This document shows positions 1-9,051 of a stretch of 25,884 nt of DNA, in pieces. Below the pieces are notes generated by a model, which saw only the letters and a program-made list of their open reading frames with translations, had not been told where the DNA came from and made no database searches. Made by a program: the position numbers and the translations under genes. This DNA is from DTU078 sp002397345 (lineage in GTDB: Bacteria; Bacillota; Clostridia; Oscillospirales; CAG-272): positions 1 through 25,884 of the forward strand of contig CALLYE010000018.1 in NCBI GenBank assembly GCA_937875545.1, written 5' to 3'. Within the stretch, counting starts at the first letter, position 1; each line of letters opens with the position of its first letter.

Positions 1-660
1 GCAGCGCGCGATCTGCATGTAGCGGTCGAAGCCCGCGAGCATCAGCTCGGTAACGCCGCCGCACAATACAGCCTGCTCTCCGAACAGGTCGGTTTCGGTT
101 TCCTCGCGGAAGGTTGTTTCAAGCACACCCGCGCGGCTGCCGCCGATACCCGCCGCGTAAGCTTTGGCAAGCTCTTTAGCACTACCCGTAAAATCCTGCT
201 CGACTGCGATCAGACAAGGCACGCCCGCGCCGCGCACATACTCGCTGCGCACCGTGTGGCCCGGCCCCTTCGGTGCGACCATAAACACATCCACATTGGC
301 GGGGGGCACGATCTGACCATAGTGTATATTGAACCCATGCGCGAAGGCAAGCGATTTGCCCGCCGACAGGTTCGGCGCGATGCTTTCGCTGTAAAGTTTT
401 GCCTGCTTTTCATCGTTGACCAGAATCATGATAATGTCCGCCTGCTTTGTCGCCTCCGCCGCTGTCGCGACAGAAAGACCCGCCTCCTCGGCTTTCGCCC
501 ACGATTTGCTGCCCTCGTACAATCCGACGATAACATCAACGCCGCTTTCGTGCAGGTTGAGCGCGTGCGCGTGACCCTGACTGCCGTAACCGATAACCGC
601 GACCTTTTTATCTTTCAGTAAATCGAGTTTGCAGTCTTTTTCATAATACATCTGTGCCAT
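1..660 (-). CDS. ilvC: Ketol-acid reductoisomerase, N-terminal part (cut by window edge)
   Basis: Reduces and isomerises 2-acetolactate (valine/leucine) or 2-aceto-2-hydroxybutyrate (isoleucine) using NAD(P)H and Mg2+ in the cytosol. The visible 220 residues begin MAQMYYEKDC and contain the Rossmann motif GYGSQGHAHALN (about residues 24-35), a cofactor-specificity loop GLYEGSKSW, then FAHGFNIHYG, MVAPKGPGH and GVLETTFREETETDLFGEQ, all ordinary for class I KARI. The ATG at 660-658 follows an AAAGGG ribosome binding site about 10 nt upstream. It is the last visible gene of the branched-chain operon, 41 nt after ilvN. The frame is open at base 1, so the C-terminal knotted domain is outside the window. 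The last seven or so residues before the edge (RYMQIARC after GFD) do not resemble the usual TLxEAGY segment. The family assignment is secure. Confidence 0.95.
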   Translation of the reverse strand, partial: MAQMYYEKDCKLDLLKDKKVAVIGYGSQGHAHALNLHESGVDVIVGLYEGSKSWAKAEEAGLSVATAAEATKQADIIMILVNDEKQAKLYSESIAPNLSAGKSLAFAHGFNIHYGQIVPPANVDVFMVAPKGPGHTVRSEYVRGAGVPCLIAVEQDFTGSAKELAKAYAAGIGGSRAGVLETTFREETETDLFGEQAVLCGGVTELMLAGFDRYMQIARC

Positions 661-701
661 AATAATTGTTCCCTTTCAAATTTTATAAATTATAAATATA
701 T

Positions 702-1190
702 TTATTTCGCCATAACGGCGTCTTTTTCTATTGCAATTTGTCCTGTCCGAACGACTTCGCAGCGCCCGTAAGGCGACAGCATTCCCTCAAATTCGGCGAT
801 CCGCTCGCCCGTGTCGGCATATTCGAGGATAAGCGAGTTCAGCGAAACTTCAACTACGCGCGCGCCGAAGATTTTCGCGATCTCGATGATCTGCGAGCGC
901 GTTCCGGCGTCGGCGGGCACTTTAATAAACACAAGCTCCTTGCTTATATATTCGCCCGGCGAGAGCGTTTTGACCCGCAGCACGCCGATCAGCTTCGCAA
1001 GCTGCTTTTCCACCTGCTCAACCATATCGTCGCCGCCGTCTACGACGATTGTCATGCATGAAACCTCCGGATCTTCGGTCACTCCGACCGCCAGACTGTG
1101 GATGTTGAACGCCCGACGAGAGAACAGCCCCGCGATCTTTGACAGCATGCCCGAATGGTTCTCGACTTTAATTAATATTGTACGTTTCAT
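702..1190 (-). CDS. ilvN: Acetolactate synthase small (regulatory) subunit
   Basis: Regulatory partner of the IlvB catalytic subunit. It binds valine for feedback inhibition and stimulates activity. The 162 residues have the usual two-part layout: an N-terminal ACT domain (ILIKVENHSGMLSKIAGLFSRRAFNIHSLAVG, about residues 5-36) and the C-terminal ALS_ss_C domain (from about residue 85, ELVFIKVPAD). This is the normal length for the IlvH/IlvN family of about 160 residues. The ATG overlaps the leuB stop by 4 bp (ATGA), suggesting translational coupling. Unusually, ilvN lies about 6 kb from its partner ilvB, with ilvD and the leu genes between them in the same operon. The symbol ilvH would serve equally well. 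Confidence 0.95.
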   Translation of the reverse strand: MKRTILIKVENHSGMLSKIAGLFSRRAFNIHSLAVGVTEDPEVSCMTIVVDGGDDMVEQVEKQLAKLIGVLRVKTLSPGEYISKELVFIKVPADAGTRSQIIEIAKIFGARVVEVSLNSLILEYADTGERIAEFEGMLSPYGRCEVVRTGQIAIEKDAVMAK

Positions 1191-2266
1191 AGCATTTCCA
1201 GCCGCTCCGCCACCGCGTCGCCCATTTCGGCGGTGCTTATTACGTTTACGCCATTCCCGGCGATATCGGGGGTTCGTAAGCCATCGTTAAGCGCCGCTTC
1301 GACCGCGCGTTCAACGGCTTGCGCCTCCCGCTCCAGACCCAGCGAATGGCGGAGGAGCATTGCCGCTGACAATATCGTTGCGAGCGGGTTGGCGATTCCC
1401 TGCCCCGCGATATCGGGCGCCGAGCCGTGGATCGGCTCATACAGCCCCATGGAACCGCTGCCCAGTGAAGCCGAAGGCAGCATGCCGATCGAGCCGGTGA
1501 GTACGCTCGCCTCGTCGGAGAGTATATCGCCGAATATATTGCTTGTCACTAAAACGTCAAACTTTCCGGGATTGCGGATGAGCTGCATCGCGGCGCTGTC
1601 GACAAGCATATCCTCATATTCGACTTCCGGATATTCTGTTCTAAGTCTGTGCATGACCTCGCGCCACAGACGCGAAGATTCCAGTACGTTGGCTTTGTCC
1701 ACGCTCGTCAGTCTACGCCGCCGCCCCATCGCCGCGGTAAACGCGGCGCGCCCGATGCGCTCGATCTCCGCGACCGAATAACGCTCGGTGTCAAACGCTT
1801 CCTCGCCGTTTTGTCCGGTAGTGCGTCCTCGCTCGCCAAAATATATGCCGCCCGTCAATTCGCGCACGATGAGCAGATCCAGCCCTCCGGCAATTACCGA
1901 TTCTTTGAACGGGCACGCGCCGGCAAGCGGAGCGCTTAATTTAACCGGACGCAAATTAGCGTACAGTCCCAGCGCGGCGCGTATGCCCAGCAGTCCCGCT
2001 TCGGGACGCAGCTCTCCGGGCAGCGTTTCCCATTTAGGCCCGCCGACGGCGCCGAGCAGCACCGCATCGCTTTCTTTACATAACTGCACCGTGCGCTCGG
2101 GGAGCGGAACGCCTGTCATGTCAATCGCACAGCCGCCCATAAGTACGGGTGTAAAAACGAATTCATGCCCGTAAAGTGTGCCCACTTTACATAATATTTT
2201 TTTTGATTCGGCAACGATTTCCGGTCCGATCCCGTCGCCGCTTATAGTTGCTATATTGTATTTCAT
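1187..2266 (-). CDS. leuB: 3-isopropylmalate dehydrogenase
   Basis: NAD-dependent oxidative decarboxylase of leucine synthesis (3-isopropylmalate to 2-oxoisocaproate). With CimA in the same operon it probably also converts methylmalate to 2-oxobutyrate for isoleucine. The 359 residues match the family length (350-370). Visible motifs are IATISGDGIGPEIV near the N-terminus, the substrate and metal segment SVDKANVLESSRLWREV, and the signature GDILSDEASVLTGSIGMLPSASLG followed by YEPIHGSAPDIAGQGIANP, which binds NAD. Isocitrate dehydrogenase is excluded by the leu context and by the SIGMLPSASLG signature. The start overlaps the leuD stop by 4 bp and the end overlaps the ilvN start by 4 bp. Confidence 0.97.
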   Translation of the reverse strand: MKYNIATISGDGIGPEIVAESKKILCKVGTLYGHEFVFTPVLMGGCAIDMTGVPLPERTVQLCKESDAVLLGAVGGPKWETLPGELRPEAGLLGIRAALGLYANLRPVKLSAPLAGACPFKESVIAGGLDLLIVRELTGGIYFGERGRTTGQNGEEAFDTERYSVAEIERIGRAAFTAAMGRRRRLTSVDKANVLESSRLWREVMHRLRTEYPEVEYEDMLVDSAAMQLIRNPGKFDVLVTSNIFGDILSDEASVLTGSIGMLPSASLGSGSMGLYEPIHGSAPDIAGQGIANPLATILSAAMLLRHSLGLEREAQAVERAVEAALNDGLRTPDIAGNGVNVISTAEMGDAVAERLEML

Positions 2267-2784
2267 ATGGTTTTCAACGGGACGCCATGGGCGTCGTCCC
2301 CTATATTTTTAATTGTTTTCATCAGCCCGCCCGCCTCGATTATCGAACGGATAAACGGAGGAAACGGCACGCCGCTGTAGCTCTCGCCTGTGGTGAGGTT
2401 GTTGATTGTGCCGGTTTCGAGGTTGACCTCCACCTCGTCGCCCCGGCTGATTTTCGCCGCCGCTTCGGGGCATTCGACAATGGCAAGCCCGATATTGAGC
2501 GCGTTGCGGTAGAAAATCCGCGCGAAGGTCGCGGCGATAACGCAGGAGATCCCCGATGCCTTTATCGCGATGGGAGCATGCTCGCGGGACGAGCCGCATC
2601 CGAAGTTTTTTCCGCCAATTATAATATCGCCGGGCTTGATTTTTTTATGGAAATCGCTGTCGAGATCCTCCATGCAGTGTGCGGCAAGCTCCGCCGGATC
2701 GGTTGTATTGAGATAACGCGCAGGGATGATGACGTCGGTGTCGATGTTGTCGCCGTATTTTATGGTTTTGCCTTTTATATTCAT
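2263..2784 (-). CDS. leuD: 3-isopropylmalate dehydratase small subunit
   Basis: Swivelling-domain subunit of isopropylmalate isomerase, working with LeuC. It probably also handles citramalate made by CimA. The 173 residues begin MNIKGKTIKYGDNIDTDVIIPARYL and carry the family core GGKNFGCGSSREHAPIAIKASGI and FARIFYRNALNIGL, as in the short, archaeal/clostridial type of LeuD (about 160-170 residues). The tail (DDAHGVPLKTI) is a few residues longer than usual. The ATG directly abuts the leuC stop codon with no spacer, and the stop overlaps the leuB start, so the four leu genes look translationally coupled. Confidence 0.96.
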   Translation of the reverse strand: MNIKGKTIKYGDNIDTDVIIPARYLNTTDPAELAAHCMEDLDSDFHKKIKPGDIIIGGKNFGCGSSREHAPIAIKASGISCVIAATFARIFYRNALNIGLAIVECPEAAAKISRGDEVEVNLETGTINNLTTGESYSGVPFPPFIRSIIEAGGLMKTIKNIGDDAHGVPLKTI

Positions 2785-4062
2785 TTATTTCACCCCGTTT
2801 TTATCAAGTGTTTCCGGATTGGCGATTTTGCCCGTTACAGCCGACGCGGCGGCTACGGCAGGAGAAGCGAGGTAAACCTCTGATCTGGGGTGTCCCATGC
2901 GCCCCACGAAGTTTCGGTTTGTCGTCGCGACCGCGCGCTCACCCTCTGCAAGGATGCCCATGTGACCGCCCAGACACGGTCCGCAGGTGGGAGCGGATAC
3001 GGCACAGCCGGCGTTTATGAATGTTTCAACCAGTCCCTCCGCGACGGCGTTCAGCATGATATTCTGCGTCGCGGGGATGACAATACAGCGCACCCCCTCA
3101 TGGACTGTCCTGCCGCGCAGTATCTCCGCCGCGACACGCAGGTCTTCGATACGCCCGTTGGTGCACGAGCCGATTATAACCTGATCGATTGTAATATTTC
3201 CGATTTCATCGATAGTTTTGGTGTTCTCGGGCAGGTGCGGGCAGGCTACGGTCAGCTTTATCTGTGAAAGATCGATTTCATATGTTTCGTCATACTCCGC
3301 GTCGGGATCGGCTTCGTATTTCGTCCATTCGTGCTTGGAATGCGTCTTGGCGTATTCTTCGGTGACTTCATCAAACGCGAAAATACCGTTTTTTGCGCCC
3401 GCTTCGATTGCCATGTTGGCGATGCAGAGCCTGTCTTCCATAGTCAGCCACCGTAAACCCTCGCCGGCGAACTCCATTGATTTATAAAGCGCGCCGTCGA
3501 CGCCGATTTTACCGATGATGTGCAGAATCACGTCCTTACCTGAAACCCATTTGCCGGGTTTGCCGGTGAGGTTGAACTTTATCGCCGGCGGCACCTTCAG
3601 CCAGCATTTACCCGTCGCCATTGCGAACGCCATGTCGGTGCTGCCCACGCCCGTTGAGAAAGCGCCCAGCGCGCCATAAGTGCAGGTGTGGCTATCCGCG
3701 CCGATAACAACGTCGCCCGGTCCGACAAGCCCCAGTTCAGGCAGCAGCGCGTGTTCAACTCCGACGCGACCCGTGTCGAAAAAGTTCACGATGCTATGTT
3801 TTTTAGCGAAAAGTCTGACGGCTTTACACTGTTCGGCGGCTTTTATATCTTTATTCGGCGTAAAATGATCCATCACCAGTGCGATTTTTTCGCGGTCGAA
3901 TACTTTTTCTAAGCCCGCTCTCTCAAACTCGCGTATCGCGACGGGAGCGGTTATGTCGTTGCCCAGCACCATATCAAGCGAAACGGTTATGAGCTGCCCC
4001 GCGCTCACGTTGTCCAGCCGCGCGGCGGCGGCAAGGATTTTTTGCGTCATTGTCATGCTCAT
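2785..4062 (-). CDS. leuC: 3-isopropylmalate dehydratase large subunit (4Fe-4S)
   Basis: Aconitase-family subunit that interconverts 2- and 3-isopropylmalate. Here it is probably shared with the citramalate branch to 2-oxobutyrate. The 425 residues fit the clostridial/archaeal-type LeuC (about 420). The three expected cluster ligands are visible: Cys300 in GSCTNGR, and Cys360 and Cys363 in TCGPCLGGHMG. Other landmarks are GADSHTCTYGALGAFSTGVGSTD (about 121-143) and NRNFVGRMGHPRSEVYLASP near the end. The ATG overlaps the leuA stop by 4 bp and the stop abuts the leuD start. Homoaconitase is a theoretical alternative, but the neighbours argue for LeuC. Confidence 0.97.
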   Translation of the reverse strand: MSMTMTQKILAAAARLDNVSAGQLITVSLDMVLGNDITAPVAIREFERAGLEKVFDREKIALVMDHFTPNKDIKAAEQCKAVRLFAKKHSIVNFFDTGRVGVEHALLPELGLVGPGDVVIGADSHTCTYGALGAFSTGVGSTDMAFAMATGKCWLKVPPAIKFNLTGKPGKWVSGKDVILHIIGKIGVDGALYKSMEFAGEGLRWLTMEDRLCIANMAIEAGAKNGIFAFDEVTEEYAKTHSKHEWTKYEADPDAEYDETYEIDLSQIKLTVACPHLPENTKTIDEIGNITIDQVIIGSCTNGRIEDLRVAAEILRGRTVHEGVRCIVIPATQNIMLNAVAEGLVETFINAGCAVSAPTCGPCLGGHMGILAEGERAVATTNRNFVGRMGHPRSEVYLASPAVAAASAVTGKIANPETLDKNGVK

Positions 4063-5588
4063 TTGGTTTCTTCTCTCCCTGTTTCGTAGATAAGTGTGTT
4101 AATCGCGTTTATATACGCTAAAATGCTCGCTTCGAGGATGTCGGTGCTCAGTCCGTATCCCTTGACGGTATTCTCGCCGCTTTTCACCTTGACGCTGACC
4201 TCGCCTTGCGCGTCGCGTCCCTCGGTTACGGCTTCGATGTTGTATTCGTCAAGGGTCACGGGCAGCCCCACAATCTTATTTATAGCGTTGAACGACGCGT
4301 CAACCGGACCGAATCCGATTGCAACGCGTTCCTCACAGCCGTTGTCAGCTTTTGAAAGCGTGATGCTTGAAGTCGGCGTGATCGTATTGCCGGTGTTGAT
4401 TACATAACGCTCGAGCTTGAATACCTCGGGAATTTCTTTTTTGAGTGCGCTGTGCGCCAGCGCTTCTATATCGCGGTCGCTGACCGTTTTTTTCTTGTCA
4501 GCCAGCGCCTTGAAATCCTTGAAAAGCTGATCGGCGGCTTCGACGCTCACGAAAATGCCCAATTCGCGCAACCGCTCGATGAAGGCGTGCCGACCCGAAT
4601 GCTTGCCCAGCACCATCTTGCTGCGGCTGAGTCCTACCGACTCGGGCGTCATGATCTCATATGTCAGCGCGTTCGCCATCATGCCGTGCTGGTGGATACC
4701 CGCCTCGTGCGCGAAGGTATTGTCGCCTACAATTGATTTGTTTGGCGCAATCTTCACGCCGGTGAGCTTGGACAGCAGCCGGCTGGTTTTATAAAGCTGC
4801 GTGTTGTCGATGTTCGTATCCGCGCCGTAGAAATCGCGTCGCGTTTTCAGGTTCATAACCAGCTCTTCCAGCGCCGCGTTGCCCGCGCGCTCGCCTATGC
4901 CGTTGACGGTGCATTCCACCTGATCCGCTCCGGCATACACCGCCGCCAGCGAATTCGCTACCGCCAGCCCGAGGTCGTCATGACAGTGCACCGACATCGT
5001 CACATTTTCGATGCCCTGCACATTCTCACGCAGATAGGTTATCAGTGCGCCCATTTCCGCCGGAGTTGCGTAGCCGACCGTATCGGGGATGTTCACCGTT
5101 GTCGCGCCCGCCGCAATCGCGCCCTCGAGCACGCGGCGCAGGAACTCGCGGTCGCTACGGGAAGCGTCCTCGGCGGAAAATTCCACGTCGGGACAATATT
5201 TTTTAGCGTACCGCACCATTTCAACCACTTGCTCGTACACTTCGTCGGGCGTTTTTTTAAGCTTGTATTCCATATGAATGGGCGAGGTCGCCAGAAAGAT
5301 GTGGAGCCGCGGATTTTGGGCGAATTTGACTGCGCCCCACGCGCTGTCGATATCCTTCGGCAGTGCCCGCGCAAGGCTGGCGACTGTCGCGTTTCGAATT
5401 TCTTTCGCGATCAATTTTACCGAGTTGAAATCGCCCTGCGACGACGCGGCGAAACCCGCCTCGATGATGTCAACATGCATTGCTTCAAGCTGACGCGCGA
5501 CCTCGATCTTTTCGGTATTGTTCATGCTGCAGCCCGGCGACTGTTCGCCGTCGCGCAGCGTGGTATCAAAGATCTTTATATTTCTCAT
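4059..5588 (-). CDS. leuA: 2-isopropylmalate synthase
   Basis: Condenses acetyl-CoA with 2-oxoisovalerate, the committed step to leucine. It is a 509-residue protein when started at the ATG at 5588-5586, which gives the family N-terminus MRNIKIFDTTLRDGEQSPG. An upstream in-frame extension of 38 residues would run into ilvD and has no family resemblance. Catalytic-barrel motifs are FDTTLRDGEQ (7-16), SVHCHDDLGLAVANS and NGIGERAGNAALEE. The C-terminal third (from about residue 395, with GFGPVDASFNAINKIVG and GYGLSTDILEAS) is the LeuA dimer/allosteric domain, so leucine feedback inhibition is likely. It starts 11 nt after the ilvD stop with a GGGG-type binding site, and its end overlaps leuC by 4 bp. 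It is distinct from the cimA gene at 9090-10658. Confidence 0.97.
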   Translation of the reverse strand: MRNIKIFDTTLRDGEQSPGCSMNNTEKIEVARQLEAMHVDIIEAGFAASSQGDFNSVKLIAKEIRNATVASLARALPKDIDSAWGAVKFAQNPRLHIFLATSPIHMEYKLKKTPDEVYEQVVEMVRYAKKYCPDVEFSAEDASRSDREFLRRVLEGAIAAGATTVNIPDTVGYATPAEMGALITYLRENVQGIENVTMSVHCHDDLGLAVANSLAAVYAGADQVECTVNGIGERAGNAALEELVMNLKTRRDFYGADTNIDNTQLYKTSRLLSKLTGVKIAPNKSIVGDNTFAHEAGIHQHGMMANALTYEIMTPESVGLSRSKMVLGKHSGRHAFIERLRELGIFVSVEAADQLFKDFKALADKKKTVSDRDIEALAHSALKKEIPEVFKLERYVINTGNTITPTSSITLSKADNGCEERVAIGFGPVDASFNAINKIVGLPVTLDEYNIEAVTEGRDAQGEVSVKVKSGENTVKGYGLSTDILEASILAYINAINTLIYETGREETK

Positions 5589-5599
5589 TTTATACCCCG

Positions 5600-7218
5600 T
5601 TAATAATTCGTTTTTAACACCGCGCCGTCGGATGCGGATGAAACCTGTCTTGCGTAACGCGCCATCCAGCCTTTGGTTATCTTTGGCGCGAGCGGCTGCC
5701 ATTCGGCGCGCCGGGAGGAAAGTTCCTTATCTGGCAGCTCCGCGTTTATCGTTCCGGCGGGGATGTCGATCGTTATTATATCACCCTCGCGGAGCAGCGC
5801 GATGCTGCCGCCCGCCGCCGCTTCGGGGGAGATGTGTCCTATCGCCGCTCCTCGCGTTGCGCCCGAGAAGCGTCCGTCGGTGATGAGCGCGACTTCTTTA
5901 TCCAGCCCCATACCCGCAATCGCCGAGGTGGGGCCGAGCATCTCGCGCATTCCCGGACCGCCGCACGGACCCTCGTACCGAATGACGACTACGTCGCCCG
6001 GTTTGATTTCACCGCCGTAGATAGCGGCGATCGCGTCGTCCTCCGAATCGAATACCCGCGCGGGCCCGCTGTGCACAAGCATATCCGCCGCGACCGCCGA
6101 GCGTTTTACCACCGCTCCGTCAGGCGCTATATTGCCGCGCAATATGGCGATGCCGCCGGTCGGCGAATATGGTTCGACGCAGGTGCGTATCACTTTTTTG
6201 TCACGGATCACGGCGTCTGCGGCGTTTTCACCCGCAGTCGCTCCCGTGACTGTCAGCGCGCTGCCGTCGTAATGACCGGCCGCGATCAACTCGCGGATGA
6301 CCGCCTGAACGCCGCCCGCGCGGTATAGATCCTCCACATGATACGGTCCGGCGGGCGCAAGACGGCACAGGTTAGGGACACGCGCGCTCATCTCGCTGAT
6401 TAAATCAAGATCGAAAGGCAGCCCCGCTTCACGCGCGAGAGCGGTGAGGTGCAGTACGCTGTTCGTCGAGCAGCCCAGAGCCATCTCGACCGCTAGCACG
6501 TTTCGCAGCGCTTTTTCCGTAATAATATCGGAGGGCTTTATATCGCGTTTTACAAGTTCGACAATCTGCATGCCGGCGCGCTTGGCAAGCCGGCTGCGTT
6601 CGGCGTAGACCGCCGGTATTGTGCCGTTGCCGGGCAGCGCAATACCTATCGCCTCGCATAAACACGCCATCGAGTTGGCGGTGAACATACCAGAACATGA
6701 ACCGCAGCCGGGGCAGGCGTTATCTTCGCAGTATTTAAGCTCGCTCTCGGTCGTTTTACCCGCTTTATATGCGCCCACAGCCTCGAACACGCTGTTGAGG
6801 TCGAGCACCCGCCCCTCGCCCGCGTCGAACGACAGCATCGGGCCGGCGGTGACTATTATCGAAGGTATATCCAGCCGCGCGCTCGCCATCAGCATACCGG
6901 GAATAATTTTATCGCAGCCCGGAACGAACACCATGCACGGCTCGCCAGCGAATATTTCATGCCTTCGTGCCCCATCGCGATACCGTCGCATACGCCGATG
7001 ACGCCGAATTCCACGGGCGTGCCGCCTGCCATATGTATGCCGGCTTTCACCTGCTCAACCAGTCCGCTCAGATGAAAATGACCGGGCACAATCTCGCTCT
7101 TGGGATTGGCAATGCCGATAAGCGGGCGGTTCAGCTCTTCATCGGTATAACCCATCGCCTTAAACAGCGAACGGTGGGGCGCCCGCTCGGCGCTTTTGGT
7201 AACAGAATCACTTCTCAT
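5600..7218 (-). pseudogene. ilvD: Dihydroxy-acid dehydratase, split by internal deletion and frameshift
   Basis: IlvD dehydrates dihydroxy-isovalerate and dihydroxy-methylvalerate with an Fe-S cluster and is needed for valine, isoleucine and leucine. The reading frame is broken. The first part (7218 to about 6937, stopping at 6889) reads MRSDSVTKSAERAPHRSLFK through GVCDGIAMGHEGMKYSLASR. The rest (from about 6934 to 5600, another frame) resumes at MVFVPGCDKIIPGMLMASARL and continues normally through CPGCGSCSGMFTANSM to the usual tail GWMARYARQVSSASDGAVL. Comparison with E. coli IlvD, where 18 residues separate SLPSR from the MV before NCDK, implies loss of about 52 nt, which also shifts frame. 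Each half otherwise keeps its conserved residues, and the start has an AAGGACG binding site, so the break looks recent or is an assembly or sequencing error. Confidence 0.88.
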
Positions 7219-7242
7219 TTATTTATTCGTCCTTTTATTTCC

Positions 7243-7272
7243 ATAATAACACACCCGCAGGTCATTCGTCAA
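7243..7272 (-). promoter_or_regulatory. Candidate internal promoter ahead of ilvD
   Basis: On the minus strand a TTGACG -35 box (7272-7267) is followed, after 18 bp, by TATTAT (7248-7243), with TG one base upstream as in extended -10 elements. It lies in the 82-nt ilvB-ilvD gap and would let ilvD and the leu genes be transcribed without the T-box leader. This is motif evidence only. Confidence 0.4.
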
Positions 7273-7300
7273 TTATTTCTTATATAAATTGCTTGCGCAG

Positions 7301-8998
7301 TCAATCTTTTAAAATAAAATCGGTAATCGGCTTGCCCGGAGCGACCATCGGGGTGACTTTTTCATCGTTCTCTATGTGGCAGTTAAGCACCGCGGGCTTC
7401 CCGGACTCGAGCGCCTCGCGCAGCGCGTTCTCAAGCTCTGCTGTTGTGCAAAGGTCATAACCTTTTATGCCGTATGCGTCGGCAAGCTTCACGAAATCGG
7501 GTCCGCGGTCGAGCGTTGTCTCGGAATATCGCTTGTTATAGAACAGGCTTTGCCATTGGCGCACCATGCCCAGCGTGCCGTTGTTAAAAATTACAGTGAT
7601 AATGGGCAGATTGTAATGTTCCTCAGTCGCAAGCTCGCCGCAGTTCATGCGGAAGCTGCCGTCGCCCGTCATGTGAATCACGCGCATATCCGGTTTACCC
7701 AGTTTCGCGCCTATCGCCGCGCCCGCGCCGTAACCCATTGTGCCGAACCCGCCCGAGGTGATAAGCGTACTCGGCTTATCGTATTTATAATATATCGACG
7801 ACCACAACTGATGCTGTCCCACATCGGTGACGATTATCGTGTCGCGCGGGCTAAGCTTGTAGACAGTGTCAACAATGCCCTTGGGCGTGAGCCTGCGGTC
7901 ATGCGGCGTACTCTGGCATGAATTTCCGTTGCGCAGCGATGAAATCTTTGTAAGCCACTCGCCGCGTGCGGCTAAGCCCGATTCGGGCAGGTTTATCATG
8001 GGAAGCAGCGTATCGAGCACATCGCCGACATTGCCGTGGATGTGGTGGTGAGCGTGTATATTTTTGTTAATCTCTGCTTCGTCTATATCGATGTGCACGA
8101 TCTGCGCGTTTTTACCGAATTTGCTTGCGTCTCCGATCACACGGTCGGAGAATCGGCTGCCGAATGCGATAAACAGCTCGCATTCCGACACCGCCGTATT
8201 CGATGCTTTTGTGCCGTGCATACCGACCAGCCCCGTATAACCGGGGTGTGTGCCGGGAAAGCCTCCGATACCCATCAGCGTCGCTCCCACCGGCGCCATC
8301 AGCTTTTCAGCCAGCTCGCGCAGCTTATCCGACGCGCCCGAGCGGATCACACCGCCGCCGCACAGAATGAAGATTTTCTCGGTTTTATTTATCAGCTCCG
8401 CAAGCTGTGCGACGCTGTCATTATCCGCCGCAGGGTACGCGCATTCAATCCTCTCGAGCGTATTGCATTCAGCCAGCGGAGTATATTCCGCCGTCGCCGC
8501 AGTGATGTTTTTGGGTATGTCAACCAATACCGGGCCGGGTCGCCCCTGACGCGCGATGCGGAAGGCTTCGCGCAGCGTGGATGCGAGCTTGTTTACATCC
8601 TTGACGAGATAGTTGTTTTTTGTGATCGGCATTGTGATGCCGGTGATGTCGGCTTCTTGAAAGCTGTCGCGCCCTATGAGGTCGGTGTTTACGTTGCCGG
8701 TGATAAATACGACCGGAACCGAGTCCATGTAGGCGGTCGCAATGCCTGTTACCAGATTCGTCGCGCCCGGACCGGAGGTCGCGATGCACACGCCCGTTTT
8801 GCCCGTCGCACGGGCATACCCGTCGGCGGCGTGAGCGGCGCCCTGCTCGTGCGAGGTTAGGATGTGCCGTATTCTGTGGCTGTTTTTATATAGTTCGTCG
8901 TATATGTTGAGTACCGAGCCGCCCGGATAACCGAAAACGGTATCCACGGCCTGCTCCACCAGACATTCCATTAAAATCTGTGCGCCTGTCAGCGTCAT
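7301..8998 (-). CDS. ilvB: Acetolactate synthase large (catalytic) subunit
   Basis: Thiamine-diphosphate enzyme that joins two pyruvates (valine/leucine) or pyruvate plus 2-oxobutyrate (isoleucine). The 565 residues match biosynthetic AHAS. The N-terminal Pyr domain carries FGYPGGSVLNIYD and the catalytic Glu51 in SHEQGAAHAADGYAR. The central FAD-type domain includes SGPGATNLVTGIATAYMDSVP and GRDSFQEADI. The C-terminal PP domain shows the Mg-ThDP motif GDGSFRMNCGELATEEHYNLP ending in NN. GRDSFQEAD together with an IlvN partner argues for the anabolic enzyme rather than catabolic AlsS. The ATG at 8998 has an AGGAGG site 7 nt upstream. It lies 91 nt after cimA, and that gap contains a hairpin. 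Confidence 0.96.
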   Translation of the reverse strand: MTLTGAQILMECLVEQAVDTVFGYPGGSVLNIYDELYKNSHRIRHILTSHEQGAAHAADGYARATGKTGVCIATSGPGATNLVTGIATAYMDSVPVVFITGNVNTDLIGRDSFQEADITGITMPITKNNYLVKDVNKLASTLREAFRIARQGRPGPVLVDIPKNITAATAEYTPLAECNTLERIECAYPAADNDSVAQLAELINKTEKIFILCGGGVIRSGASDKLRELAEKLMAPVGATLMGIGGFPGTHPGYTGLVGMHGTKASNTAVSECELFIAFGSRFSDRVIGDASKFGKNAQIVHIDIDEAEINKNIHAHHHIHGNVGDVLDTLLPMINLPESGLAARGEWLTKISSLRNGNSCQSTPHDRRLTPKGIVDTVYKLSPRDTIIVTDVGQHQLWSSIYYKYDKPSTLITSGGFGTMGYGAGAAIGAKLGKPDMRVIHMTGDGSFRMNCGELATEEHYNLPIITVIFNNGTLGMVRQWQSLFYNKRYSETTLDRGPDFVKLADAYGIKGYDLCTTAELENALREALESGKPAVLNCHIENDEKVTPMVAPGKPITDFILKD

Positions 8999-9051
8999 GG
9001 GTTGCCTCCTGCATGTATAATAATTAATTCAAAAGTTTTAATGGGGTTTGG

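Noticed and set aside
5589..5702. 38-residue N-terminal extension of LeuA
   Set aside because: It overlaps the end of ilvD in another frame and is basic, low-information sequence; the family start MRNIKIFDTTLRDG is at 5588.
6935..6991. Methionine start at 6991 for the second ilvD frame
   Set aside because: Residues before MVFVPG (RRYRDGARRHEIFAGEPC) are the out-of-frame reading of the first ilvD part, not a real N-terminus.
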